DNA of 45,332 nucleotides from a virus, in the IMG/VR virus record IMGVR_UViG_3300022745_000006, positions 1-45,332 of that record; one strand, given 5' to 3'. Below are positions 13,124-19,732 of the stretch, in pieces. Within the stretch, counting starts at the first letter, position 1; every line of letters begins with the position of its first letter. The notes under the pieces are model-generated. The model was given only the letters and a program-made list of their open reading frames with translations. It made no database searches and was not told the origin of the DNA. The position numbers and the translations under genes were made by a program.

Positions 13124-13209
13124 TCGCGCACCCCGCGGGTGGCAAACCACACAAGGGCGAGGATGACGGCCCAAGTGAGGGCCTCAGAGAGCAAGTCCGG
13201 TTCGCACAT
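13120..13209 (-). CDS. 29-aa membrane peptide, first gene after the leftward promoter
   Basis: The peptide MCEPDLLSEALTWAVILALV continues WFATRGVRE. It has one hydrophobic helix (about residues 9-23) with an acidic front and a basic end. The ATG lies about 35 nt after the predicted transcription start, with GGGGA upstream, and its TGA overlaps the next GTG (GTGA). That coupling, and its place as first gene of the leftward transcript, support it as real despite its size. It could be a leader peptide or a small membrane effector. Confidence 0.55.
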   Translation of the reverse strand: MCEPDLLSEALTWAVILALVWFATRGVRE

Positions 13210-13249
13210 TGGTCGTTCCCCGTTCGGTTCGATTCGTGACCGGGGAGCG

Positions 13250-13303
13250 ATGTTACGCAAATGCAAAACAGACTGTCAACAGGGTTACACGTTTGCGTAC
13301 GTC
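13250..13303 (-). promoter_or_regulatory. Early leftward promoter (PL-like) with repressor half-sites
   Basis: On the minus strand, a consensus TTGACA (13274-13279) and TAACAT (13250-13255) are 18 bp apart. TTGCGTAAC overlaps the -10 (13252-13260 region), and a second TTGCGTA-type site (13292-13299) lies upstream of the -35. The same half-site forms the perfect dyad at 14006-14023. It drives the whole replication operon, beginning with the 29-aa gene. The 150 bp from 13210 to 13359 hold only this promoter and the next terminator. Confidence 0.82.
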
Positions 13304-13311
13304 ACAGGCGC

Positions 13312-13339
13312 AAGAAAGCCGGCCCGAGGGCGGCCGGCT
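13312..13339 (-). terminator. Terminator of the immunity transcript
   Basis: On the minus strand, AGCCGGCC/GGCCGGCT (8-bp perfect stem, 7-nt loop) is followed by TTCTTG. It lies 20 bp after the stop of 13360-13527 and just upstream of the PL-like promoter. It thus isolates repressor-operon transcription from the early operon. Confidence 0.75.
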
Positions 13340-13359
13340 TCACGCTCTAGGTCTGCCCG

Positions 13360-13527
13360 CTATACGTGGGCGAGGTACACGTACAGGTGCGCAGCGGTGA
13401 GTGCCACGAGCATCGCGCCGAGGCCGCAGAGCAAGCCCACGCGCAAGGCTTGCTTTCTGCGGCATTCCCGCAACGGCGCACTGTTTTCGATTATCGCCCT
13501 GACACGCTGCTCAATTAACTTTTCCAT
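13360..13527 (-). CDS. Small membrane protein in the immunity operon (55 aa)
   Basis: A basic N-terminal half (MEKLIEQRVRAIIENSAPLR, then ECRRKQALRV) is followed by a single hydrophobic span (GLLCGLGAMLVALTAAHLYV). It is the last gene of the unit repressor, 13537-13761, this gene, terminator, so it should be made in lysogens. A membrane protein expressed from the immunity operon suggests superinfection exclusion, but there is no homology to prove it. Confidence 0.62.
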   Translation of the reverse strand: MEKLIEQRVRAIIENSAPLRECRRKQALRVGLLCGLGAMLVALTAAHLYVYLAHV

Positions 13528-13536
13528 GTTCGCGGC

Positions 13537-13761
13537 CTAGTGGGGTTGGGCTAATCTTACCAAAAACGCAATTTGAGCCGCGTCAATATGCCCCAACTCG
13601 GTCGCGCGTGCGTACGCATTTGCGGCGATGTCCGACAGTTTTTCTGTGTTCACCGCGCCGACCTTGTCGGCGTCCGCGATTGCGTCGAGCACTTCGGCCA
13701 GCAGCCCCGCGTTAATGGCCACTGGCGCCGGCGGGTCCGGCAGCAATCGCGCGTTGTCCAT
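13537..13761 (-). CDS. Hypothetical protein downstream of the repressor (74 aa; start uncertain)
   Basis: The core AINAGLLAEVLDAIADADKV, with SDIAANAYARATELGHIDAA and QIAFLVRLAQ, is helical with no recognised motif. The ATG at 13761 overlaps the repressor gene by 50 bp. A GTG at 13722 (61 aa, 11-bp overlap) fits the common overlap pattern better, but neither has a clear ribosome-binding site. It is part of the putative lysogenic transcript. Its function is unknown. Confidence 0.55.
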   Translation of the reverse strand: MDNARLLPDPPAPVAINAGLLAEVLDAIADADKVGAVNTEKLSDIAANAYARATELGHIDAAQIAFLVRLAQPH

Positions 13762-13957
13762 CCATCCATCCCGGCGGGAGCTTGAGCGTGGACTCGATGC
13801 GCCGCGCAGTTTTCTCGGTAATTGCGCGGTTGCCGCTATTCATCTGCGACAGGAACGGCGCTTGCAAGTACCCCAATTTGCGCGCCAAGGCGCGCAGGCC
13901 ACCCCATTGCTCGATGAGGGCCCGCAGGTTCGCACGCCGAACGGCCTGCATATCCAT
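13712..13957 (-). CDS. Repressor-like helix-turn-helix protein (81 aa)
   Basis: A short XRE/Cro-fold protein: QAVRRANLRALIEQWGGLRA, then LARKLGYLQAPFLSQMNSGN (the helix-turn-helix, with APFLSQMNSG as recognition region), then RAITEKTARRIESTLKLPPG. This HTH plus the ending LPPGWMD is typical of one-domain phage repressor-like regulators. It lacks a C-terminal LexA-like peptidase, so SOS self-cleavage is not expected. The ATG at 13957 is chosen because the domain begins just after it. The open frame up to 14215 runs through the operator and promoter region. It is divergent from the HTH gene 14139-14402. Confidence 0.78.
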   Translation of the reverse strand: MDMQAVRRANLRALIEQWGGLRALARKLGYLQAPFLSQMNSGNRAITEKTARRIESTLKLPPGWMDGQRAIAAGPAGASGH

Positions 13958-14005
13958 TGGTGTCACCCGTCTAGTTGTATGAGGTTCAAGTCTAACGTCC
14001 CGGAT

Positions 14006-14023
14006 ATTACGCCTTTGCGTAAT
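14006..14023. promoter_or_regulatory. Perfect 18-bp operator dyad in the divergent control region
   Basis: ATTACGC-CTTT-GCGTAAT is a perfect inverted repeat with 7-bp arms in the 181-bp region between the two divergent HTH genes (13958-14138). It overlaps a TAATAT (minus strand, 14004-14009) that could be the -10 of the repressor gene. Related half-sites occur at 13253, 13292, 14061 and 14107. It is the best candidate for the main repressor site. No clear -35 is seen for the repressor promoter. Confidence 0.75.
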
Positions 14024-14049
14024 TTCATTCCGTGCGGTTCCGCACGCAG

Positions 14050-14078
14050 TTGCGCACAACGTTTCGCAAATGTATAAC
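14050..14078 (+). promoter_or_regulatory. Rightward early promoter (PR-like)
   Basis: TTGCGC (14050-14055) and TATAAC (14073-14078) are separated by 17 bp, and TTTCGCAAA in the spacer (14062-14070) resembles the operator half-site. The promoter is followed by a leader of about 55 nt before the Cro/YdaS-like gene. The TTGACA at 14117-14122 has no matching -10 and was not used. Confidence 0.65.
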
Positions 14079-14138
14079 AGCGAGGTTTCCTCCCTCGGGC
14101 ACCCCCGTGCGTAAACCCCACTTGACAGGTTCCGAAAA

Positions 14139-14402
14139 ATGAGTGCAGCCCTCAAAAAATTCATGGACTTAGCAACGCCCGCCCAACAGGCGCGGCTTGC
14201 GGAACTGGCCGACACGTCCCGGTCGTACCTGTATCAACTCGCGTCCGGCCACCGGGTCGCGAGCGCGGAAATGGCCATCGCCATCGAGCAAGCCACAAAG
14301 ACCATCCGCCGCGGCGCGCTCAAGCTGCCGCTCGTGCTGCGCACCGACCTCGCGCGGGCTTGTAGCACTTGCGTTTACGCAAAGCGGGCTCAACGCGCGT
14401 GA
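14139..14402 (+). CDS. Cro/YdaS-like helix-turn-helix protein (87 aa)
   Basis: The segment LKKFMDLATPAQQARLAELA, followed by DTSRSYLYQLASGHRVASAE and MAIAIEQATK, has the layout of YdaS/Cro proteins. These are phage regulators that sit opposite the repressor. It is the first gene of the rightward early operon, so it probably antagonises the repressor by binding the same TTGCGTA sites. The last 25 residues carry two cysteines (ACSTCVYAKR). The gene's 3' end contains another dyad (TTGCGT-TT-ACGCAA, 14369-14382). Confidence 0.78.
   Translation: MSAALKKFMDLATPAQQARLAELADTSRSYLYQLASGHRVASAEMAIAIEQATKTIRRGALKLPLVLRTDLARACSTCVYAKRAQRA
14369..14382. promoter_or_regulatory. TTGCGT-TT-ACGCAA dyad inside the Cro-like gene
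   Basis: A perfect inverted repeat with 6-bp arms and a 2-bp centre lies 38 bp before the nuclease start. It shares the TTGCGT half-site with the sites around both early promoters but has different spacing and partly encodes protein. It may be a secondary operator or a roadblock site. Confidence 0.45.
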
Positions 14403-14419
14403 GCGCAAGCGGGGGTTTT

Positions 14420-14944
14420 ATGGCAATCAAAGCAATCGAAACGGTGTATCGAGGCTATCGGTTCCGGTCGAGGCTTGAAGCACGGTGGGCCGTGTACTTC
14501 GACGGGCTCGGCTTGCGCTGGCGTTACGAATCGACCGGGTGGGACTTGCCGAGCGGGCCGTACTTGCCCGACTTCGCGCTGCTACTGCCCGACATGGCCC
14601 GCCGGCCCAAGGGCGCACAGTATTGGGTTGAGGTGAAAGGGTGCGAACCCACGGCCGAGGAAAAAAGGCTGTGTCGTGAACTGACGGCGGCCACCAACCA
14701 CCGCACGTTTTTGGTCGTGGGCGATCCGATTGAGACGTTTGAGCGCGGGTATTGGGTGGTGCGCGGCGGCTACGCCGTCAACACGGGTGAGCCCACACCG
14801 TTTCAGTTTACCGGCGCCCCCGGCGAGGATATGGCGCACCTGCGGAACGCTCGCCACTTCTGGCATTCGGACAGGGCCCCGCAGGCCGCGACCGCGGCCC
14901 GACAAGCGAGGTTTGAGCACGGCGAAAATGGGGCGCCAGCGTGA
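14420..14944 (+). CDS. PD-(D/E)XK-like nuclease (174 aa)
   Basis: The start MAIKAIETVYRGYRFRSRLE, then ARWAVYFDGLGLRWRYE, is a widely distributed phage nuclease family. The PD-(D/E)XK core follows: YLPDFALL (Asp) and QYWVEVKG (Glu-x-Lys). Its similarity to the N-terminal helix and core of phage-encoded restriction-like endonucleases suggests DNA end processing or branched-DNA cleavage. The ATG at 14420 is chosen over 14369 since the family begins there and 14369 overlaps the Cro-like gene. Its TGA overlaps the primase start. Confidence 0.82.
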   Translation: MAIKAIETVYRGYRFRSRLEARWAVYFDGLGLRWRYESTGWDLPSGPYLPDFALLLPDMARRPKGAQYWVEVKGCEPTAEEKRLCRELTAATNHRTFLVVGDPIETFERGYWVVRGGYAVNTGEPTPFQFTGAPGEDMAHLRNARHFWHSDRAPQAATAARQARFEHGENGAPA

Positions 14945-16881
14945 TGGCCGCGGCAAACGCCGACAGCGTGCTCACCGTCGCACACGCTGCCGTGCAATAC
15001 GTTGCGAGCGGATGGGCCCTCGTTCCGATCCCGGCGGGAACCAAGGGACCGACCTCAAAAGGCTGGAATACCCGGGAGAATTGCATCACGAGCGCCGAGG
15101 ATGCGCGCCGGCTCCGCGGCAACATCGGGCTCGCCCACGCTTACAGCGGCACCTGTGCGCTCGACATCGACCGGCTCGATGAGGCCCGGGCATGGTTCAC
15201 GCTCAACGGCCTCGACATCGACCGTTACCTCGCCGCGCCCGACCGCGTCGGCATCAAGTCGGGCCGCCCCAATCGGGCCAAGCTACTTTTCCGCCTGCCA
15301 ACGCCGCGCGTGAGTGCATCGGTGCGGGTGGGCAAGGTCGAGGTCGTGCAGTTTCGGTGCGCCTCGGCCACCGGTCGCACGTTGCAGGACGTGCTGCCGC
15401 CAAGCGTGCACCCCGAGACGCGCGACGCGTATGAATGGGATTACGACGACCTTGTCACCGACTGGCGCGAACCTCCGCCTATGCCGGCGGAACTGCTCGC
15501 GTTGTGGGACATCGCGGCCGAGGGCGATACGCTGCCCGCAAGCACAGAGCCCCGCGACCCGGTCGACAACATCCGCACGCCCACGGGCGTAAGCCTCGCC
15601 GCGGCCCGCACGCTGCTCGCGACCCTCGACCCCGATGCCGATTATCTGGAATGGTTGCGGCACGGCATGGCGCTCCACCACGAGTTTGGTGACGAGGGTT
15701 TCGAGCTTTGGGATGAATGGAGCCGCACCGATAATTACGGCGGGCACGAGTTGCTTGAGCGCAAATGGGAGAGCTTCGGCCGATCAGGCGGCACGCCGAT
15801 CACGTTGCGTTACACCATCAAAAAGGCCGCGGAAAAAGGCGTCACGGTGCCCAAGGCCGAGCCCGCGCCGCTGCCCGCGGGGCGGTTCGCTTTCGAGCGC
15901 GCCCACCTATTCGCCGAGCGAGCGCCACCCGATTGGCTCGTGCGTAACCTCATTCCCGAGCGCGGGCTCGTGATGGTGTTCGGGGCCTCGGGCAGCGGTA
16001 AGACTTTCGCCGTACTCGACATCCTTGGAGCGGCAGCACGGGGCGAGCCATGGCGACAGCGGGACACCCGCAAGTGTCGCATAGCCTACGTGTGCGCCGA
16101 GGGCGCCGGGGGCTTCCGGTCGCGCCTCAAGGCGTGGGCGATAGGGGCGGGCGTAAACCTCGCCGACGTGCACATCATCGTGCTCGGCGACGCCCCGAAC
16201 TTTCGCGACGCCGCCCACGCCAAGGCCGTCATCGAGGGTATTGAGACGGCCGGGGGCGCGGACATCGTTGCCGTCGACACACTCGCACAGGTGAGCCCGG
16301 GCGCCAACGAGAACAGCAGCGAGGATATGGGCCCGGTGGTCGCGAACTGTCAGGCCGTCATTGCGCGGACAGGGGCGGCCGTGGTGCTCGTGCACCACAG
16401 CGGGAAAGACGCGAGCCGCGGGGCCCGCGGTTGGTCCGGAATCCGCGGCGCCCTTGACGCCGAAATCGAAATCACGCGGGAGGGGCAGACCCGGGAAATC
16501 CGCATCACCAAGCTCAAGGACGGCAGCGACGACGAGGCCCCCATGCCGTTTATGCTCGTGCCCGTCGAGGTGGGGCACGACGCCGACGGGGTGGTCGTGA
16601 CCTCGTGCAAGGTCAAGCACGACGACCCGAGGCCCCGACCGGTCAAGGCCCGGCAGCCATCGGGCGACAAGCAAAAAATCGTGCTCCGCGTGCTCACGGA
16701 CCTCGTCGGCGCTTCCGTGGTGGGTTCGGTGCTCGTCGAGGATGTCGTCGAGGCATCCGCCCCGGCCATCCCGAGGGAATCCACGAAAGAGGATCGGCGG
16801 AAGCGGGACGCCCGCCGGGCCCTGCTCGGGCTCGCGGCGGCGAACTTCTGCCAGATTTCGGGCGACGAGGTGACGTTGTGA
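14941..16881 (+). CDS. Bifunctional prim-pol primase and RecA-like helicase (646 aa)
   Basis: The N-terminal primase-polymerase domain starts YVASGWALVPIPAGTKGP, and its catalytic pair lies in CALDIDRLD (Asp75, Asp77). DYLEWLRHGMALHHEFGDEG and RTDNYGGHELLERKWESF (about 235-280) form the usual PriCT-like linker. The C-terminal RepA/DnaB-like ATPase has Walker A GASGSGKT (348-355), DIVAVDTLAQ as Walker B and VLVHHSGKD as the sensor motif. It makes primers and opens DNA at the origin. The start is GTG 14941 or ATG 14944, both overlapping the previous stop. The polymerase it serves is encoded in the opposite, leftward operon. Confidence 0.93.
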   Translation: MMAAANADSVLTVAHAAVQYVASGWALVPIPAGTKGPTSKGWNTRENCITSAEDARRLRGNIGLAHAYSGTCALDIDRLDEARAWFTLNGLDIDRYLAAPDRVGIKSGRPNRAKLLFRLPTPRVSASVRVGKVEVVQFRCASATGRTLQDVLPPSVHPETRDAYEWDYDDLVTDWREPPPMPAELLALWDIAAEGDTLPASTEPRDPVDNIRTPTGVSLAAARTLLATLDPDADYLEWLRHGMALHHEFGDEGFELWDEWSRTDNYGGHELLERKWESFGRSGGTPITLRYTIKKAAEKGVTVPKAEPAPLPAGRFAFERAHLFAERAPPDWLVRNLIPERGLVMVFGASGSGKTFAVLDILGAAARGEPWRQRDTRKCRIAYVCAEGAGGFRSRLKAWAIGAGVNLADVHIIVLGDAPNFRDAAHAKAVIEGIETAGGADIVAVDTLAQVSPGANENSSEDMGPVVANCQAVIARTGAAVVLVHHSGKDASRGARGWSGIRGALDAEIEITREGQTREIRITKLKDGSDDEAPMPFMLVPVEVGHDADGVVVTSCKVKHDDPRPRPVKARQPSGDKQKIVLRVLTDLVGASVVGSVLVEDVVEASAPAIPRESTKEDRRKRDARRALLGLAAANFCQISGDEVTL

Positions 16882-16904
16882 ATACGCATAAAATTGCAGA
16901 TTCA

Positions 16905-17035
16905 GCTAACCGCCCAAGCGCCCATCACCGCCCATGGGCGCCCGTGGGCTTTTGGGCCTACGCCCATCCCGCCCACACCCCTATAAGGGGTGGGCGGTGG
17001 GCGGTCGACGGGCGGGCGGTTCGCGCAAATCTTGC
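16905..17035. other. GC-rich inverted/iterated repeat tract, candidate origin
   Basis: The 175 bp between the primase and the next gene (16882-17056) hold many copies of CGCCCA or its complement TGGGCG. They include a 12-bp palindrome CGCCCATGGGCG (16929-16940) and a stem CACCCCT-ATA-AGGGGTG around 16975-16995, flanked by CCGCCCA and GGGCGG. The upstream half carries mostly CGCCCA and the downstream half mostly TGGGCG. A GCCCGTGGGCTTTT in it could also act as a weak terminator. Its place beside the primase-helicase suits an origin, but this is inference. Confidence 0.45.
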
Positions 17036-17056
17036 GCGATCCGCCGGGGGTGGCCG

Positions 17057-17464
17057 ATGAGGGCCCCCGACTGGGTTCGGGGCGCACTCGGGGCGTGGGC
17101 GCGGCAGTGGTGGCGCATCCACACGACCGACGCAAGCATCGCCGGCACGCTCGGCAAGATACGCACCGAGGCCGAGGGCGCGGCGCACAGCCGGGCAGGG
17201 CAGCACTTCGACGAGGTGTACACCGGGGACGCACTGGCCGTACGCCTCGCGCTGGACGGCGCCCCGTGGGCGGTGTGGCAAATCCTCGGGGCGACCTACC
17301 TGCCCCGGGGCGAGTACACGGCCGGCGAGCGCGCGAGGGCGCTCGGCATCAGCCGGGCGGAATACTTCGCCCGGCTCGACGCCGCGCACTGGTATCTGGT
17401 TGGGCGAATCGAGCGCGAAAACCCCGGAAGCACCGCGGAACCGTCTAGACGGCTCGGGGGCTAG
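17057..17464 (+). CDS. Putative late-gene regulator, Q antiterminator-like (135 aa)
   Basis: The segment WVRGALGAWARQWWRI near the start and YLPRGEYTAGERARALGISR, then AEYFARLDAAHWYLVGRI, at the end resemble the layout of phage Q-type antiterminators and related sigma-4-like late regulators. These have a WxxW-type start, a helix-turn-helix over the ALGISRAEYFARL segment and an Ala-His helix. It is the last gene of the rightward early operon. The strong terminator at 17585 follows, and the late genes lie beyond it, just as lambda Q is placed. The ATG at 17057 follows GGGGGTGG. The name is inferred from motif and place and was not proven by alignment. Confidence 0.6.
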   Translation: MRAPDWVRGALGAWARQWWRIHTTDASIAGTLGKIRTEAEGAAHSRAGQHFDEVYTGDALAVRLALDGAPWAVWQILGATYLPRGEYTAGERARALGISRAEYFARLDAAHWYLVGRIERENPGSTAEPSRRLGG

Positions 17465-17584
17465 GTTTCTCGGCGTTACCCTATTGCGTACACCCCCGAA
17501 AGTGTGCTCACATCACGCGCGAGCCTACAGGCTGGCCGTCGCTCCCCCTAAGAGACGACGCAACCACGCCAAAGCTCACCCCCG

Positions 17585-17617
17585 ACGGCCGCGGCAACCC
17601 CGCGGCCGTTTTTATTT
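17585..17617 (+). terminator. Strong terminator before the late genes
   Basis: A perfect 10-bp stem ACGGCCGCGG/CCGCGGCCGT with a 5-nt loop is followed by TTTTTATTT. It ends the early rightward transcript. The 174 bp between 17465 and 17638 also hold an ATTGCGTAC half-site (about 17483) and a small AGCCT-AC-AGGCT hairpin (about 17523). I find no convincing -10/-35 pair there. Confidence 0.9.
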
Positions 17618-17638
17618 GTGCCTCGCGGAGCCGACACC

Positions 17639-17845
17639 ATGCTCGTCGACACGATCTATGGCCCGATGGTTGCGTACGTGCTCGACAAGCGCGTCACCGA
17701 TGAAACCAAGCCGAGCGACACCATGCCCGGGATCATCGAGCGGGTCGAGGCAACCGAGTATTGGCTCGGGGGCGAATGCGTGCACCGTTCGGCGCACGTC
17801 ACCCTCACTCACGCGCCGGCTGGCGCAGACACCGGGAGTTTCTAA
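17639..17845 (+). CDS. Small hypothetical protein, first late gene (68 aa)
   Basis: Beta-rich short protein: MLVDTIYGPMVAYVLDKRVT, then VEATEYWLGGECVHRSAHVT. The ATG at 17639 has GGAG upstream. An in-frame GTG at 17618 lies within the terminator stem region and was rejected. It precedes a run of virion-like genes, so it may be a structural or assembly accessory protein. No family is recognised. Confidence 0.6.
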   Translation: MLVDTIYGPMVAYVLDKRVTDETKPSDTMPGIIERVEATEYWLGGECVHRSAHVTLTHAPAGADTGSF

Positions 17846-17848
17846 GCC

Positions 17849-18316
17849 ATGGCCAACAGCGCAGGCGTGTGCATTTCGTTCAAGGCCGAAGTGATGATGG
17901 GCTACCACCAACTCGGGCAGCCCACGCTCGGCACGGCGCGCAGCACGACGACGCCGACCAATGACACCATCAAGTGCGCGCTGTACCTCGCGTCGGCGTC
18001 CATCACCCCGAGCACGACCGCGTACACCGCGACGGGCGAGGTGTCGGGCGGTTCGTATGCGGCCGGCGGCGTTACCGTCACGAACGCCAACCCGCCGGTC
18101 GTCAACAGCACGGCCGGATGCTGGACCCCAAGTGCGAGCATTGTGTTTCCGTCGGCGACGCTCGCGAGCTTCGATACGGCGTTGCTGTACAACTCGTCGC
18201 AGGGCAATCGCGCGATTGCGGTGTACACGTTCACCGCGCAGACCATCACCGCGGGTGTACTGACGCTCACGATGCCGGCCAACACCATCGGCAACGCACT
18301 GTTGCAGATTTCGTAA
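17849..18316 (+). CDS. Putative virion protein, beta-rich (155 aa)
   Basis: Mature-looking beta-sandwich composition rich in Thr, Ser, Ala and Gly. The segment CISFKAEVMMGYHQLGQ opens it, NDTIKCALYLASASITPST follows, and the C-terminal half reads TLASFDTALLYNSSQGNRAI. The sequence NDTIKxALY is a recurring motif of small phage virion proteins of unknown place. It starts 3 bp after the previous stop. A capsid-decoration or fibre-adaptor role is likely, but no named family was recognised. Confidence 0.65.
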   Translation: MANSAGVCISFKAEVMMGYHQLGQPTLGTARSTTTPTNDTIKCALYLASASITPSTTAYTATGEVSGGSYAAGGVTVTNANPPVVNSTAGCWTPSASIVFPSATLASFDTALLYNSSQGNRAIAVYTFTAQTITAGVLTLTMPANTIGNALLQIS

Positions 18317-18325
18317 GGCGCGGCC

Positions 18326-19720
18326 GTGGCCGACAACACCACACTCAACAGCGGCACGGGCGGCGACACCGTCCGTGACATCGACCGCGCGGGCGTCAAA
18401 ACCCAAGTCGTGCAACTCGACGCGGGTGGCGCGGCTGCGGAATCGTTGGTCAGCAGCACAAACCCGTTGCCGGTGCGGTTGAATGACGGCACCAACCTGC
18501 TCACGTTTGTGCAGGCCACGGTGGACGGTGAGGCCGGTACGGATTGGCAGGTTCCGACCGAGGCATACAACCGCGCGTGGAACGGCAGCGGGTGGGACCG
18601 GCTGCGCATGTTCGCAACCGGTGGCCTACAGATTGCGCCACAGCCCGCGCCAGCCGCGACGACGGGCGCAATCACGACGGCCGCAACGACGGTCGGCCCC
18701 GTCACGATGGCGCAGTACGACGGCGCGACCGTCGTCATCAGCGGCACCCACGCGGGCATCAACCTCACGTTTGAAGGCTCCAACGACAACACGGTGTGGT
18801 ATCCCATCATGGGGGCGCAGACTGACACCGGGCTCGTTGCGGCCGGTGCCACGGGCGTCATCACATCGAACGCCACTCGCGCGTGGAACATCGACCCGGG
18901 CGAGGCGCTGTATATCCGCGTGCGCTCGACCGCGTGGACATCGGGCAGCGGTGCAATCAACATCCTCCTCGGCATGTTCGGCACCGATCCGGTGCCGTCC
19001 GCCATCGTGCACGGCCCGGTCGCGGCAGGCGCCGCGGCGGCCGGCAACCCGGTGCAGTTGGCCGGCCAATTCAACACGGCCCCGGCCACGGTCACGACGG
19101 GACAGGTTGCGCCACTGCTCACCGATGCGAACGGTCGATTGATTGTCGGCGGCGCTGCGGCATCGGCCGCGGCCATCGCGGGTAATCCGGTGCTGATGGG
19201 TGGCACGTTCACGACGACGCCGCCCACGGTTACGACCGGGCAGGCGGTGAACCTCCAGACCACGAACCGCGGCGAGCAACTCGTCGCGATCTCCTCGGGC
19301 GCGACGGCCGTGGCCGTCAAGGCCGCGAGCACGGCCGCAGCCGCAGCCGACCCGGCTCTCACTGTCGCACTGTCGCCGAACATGGCGCCGACGTTGAGTG
19401 CAGTGAACTCGGCCGCGACGACCAACGCCACGAGCGTCAAGGCGTCGGCCGGTACGGTGTTCTCGGTGTGTTGCAGCAACACGGGCGGCGCCGCGGCATT
19501 CGTGAAGCTGTACAACCTCGCGACGGCGCCGACCGTGGGCACGAGCGTGCCGGTGCTCACGATTTCGGTGCCCGCGAGCGGAACCGTTACTATTGATTTC
19601 GGCACGTTCGGCTCGCGCTTCGGCACGGGCATCGCGCTCGCCATCACCAACCTCGCGGCCGATACCGACACGACGGCCGTGGCCGCGGCGCAAGTCAAGG
19701 TGTTGACCAACTACGTGTAA
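18326..19720 (+). CDS. Putative fibre/structural protein with two imperfect repeats (464 aa)
   Basis: The N-terminal region begins TTLNSGTGGDTVRDIDR. A beta-rich domain follows (VVISGTHAGINLTFEGSNDN, the discoidin-like layout of many fibre proteins). Two imperfect repeats of GNPVxxxGxFxTxPxTVTTG (about 235-305), with NGRLIVGG between them, resemble the AGxY/TxxDGQ repeats of phage structural proteins. The C-terminal part is another beta domain (FVKLYNLATAPTVGTSVPVL). The start is GTG at 18326. Its place ahead of the repeat protein suggests a tail-fibre or appendage role. Confidence 0.65.
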   Translation: MADNTTLNSGTGGDTVRDIDRAGVKTQVVQLDAGGAAAESLVSSTNPLPVRLNDGTNLLTFVQATVDGEAGTDWQVPTEAYNRAWNGSGWDRLRMFATGGLQIAPQPAPAATTGAITTAATTVGPVTMAQYDGATVVISGTHAGINLTFEGSNDNTVWYPIMGAQTDTGLVAAGATGVITSNATRAWNIDPGEALYIRVRSTAWTSGSGAINILLGMFGTDPVPSAIVHGPVAAGAAAAGNPVQLAGQFNTAPATVTTGQVAPLLTDANGRLIVGGAAASAAAIAGNPVLMGGTFTTTPPTVTTGQAVNLQTTNRGEQLVAISSGATAVAVKAASTAAAAADPALTVALSPNMAPTLSAVNSAATTNATSVKASAGTVFSVCCSNTGGAAAFVKLYNLATAPTVGTSVPVLTISVPASGTVTIDFGTFGSRFGTGIALAITNLAADTDTTAVAAAQVKVLTNYV

Positions 19721-19732
19721 AGGGCGGGCGCT

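Noticed and set aside
14117-14122. TTGACA just upstream of the Cro-like gene as its promoter
   Set aside because: No -10 at the proper distance, and it would place the transcript start inside the gene. The TTGCGC/TATAAC pair at 14050-14078 fits.
17441-17452. Perfect palindrome CCGTCTAGACGG at the end of the Q-like gene
   Set aside because: A 12-bp palindrome within coding sequence in GC-rich DNA is not enough to claim a regulatory site. No second copy was noticed.
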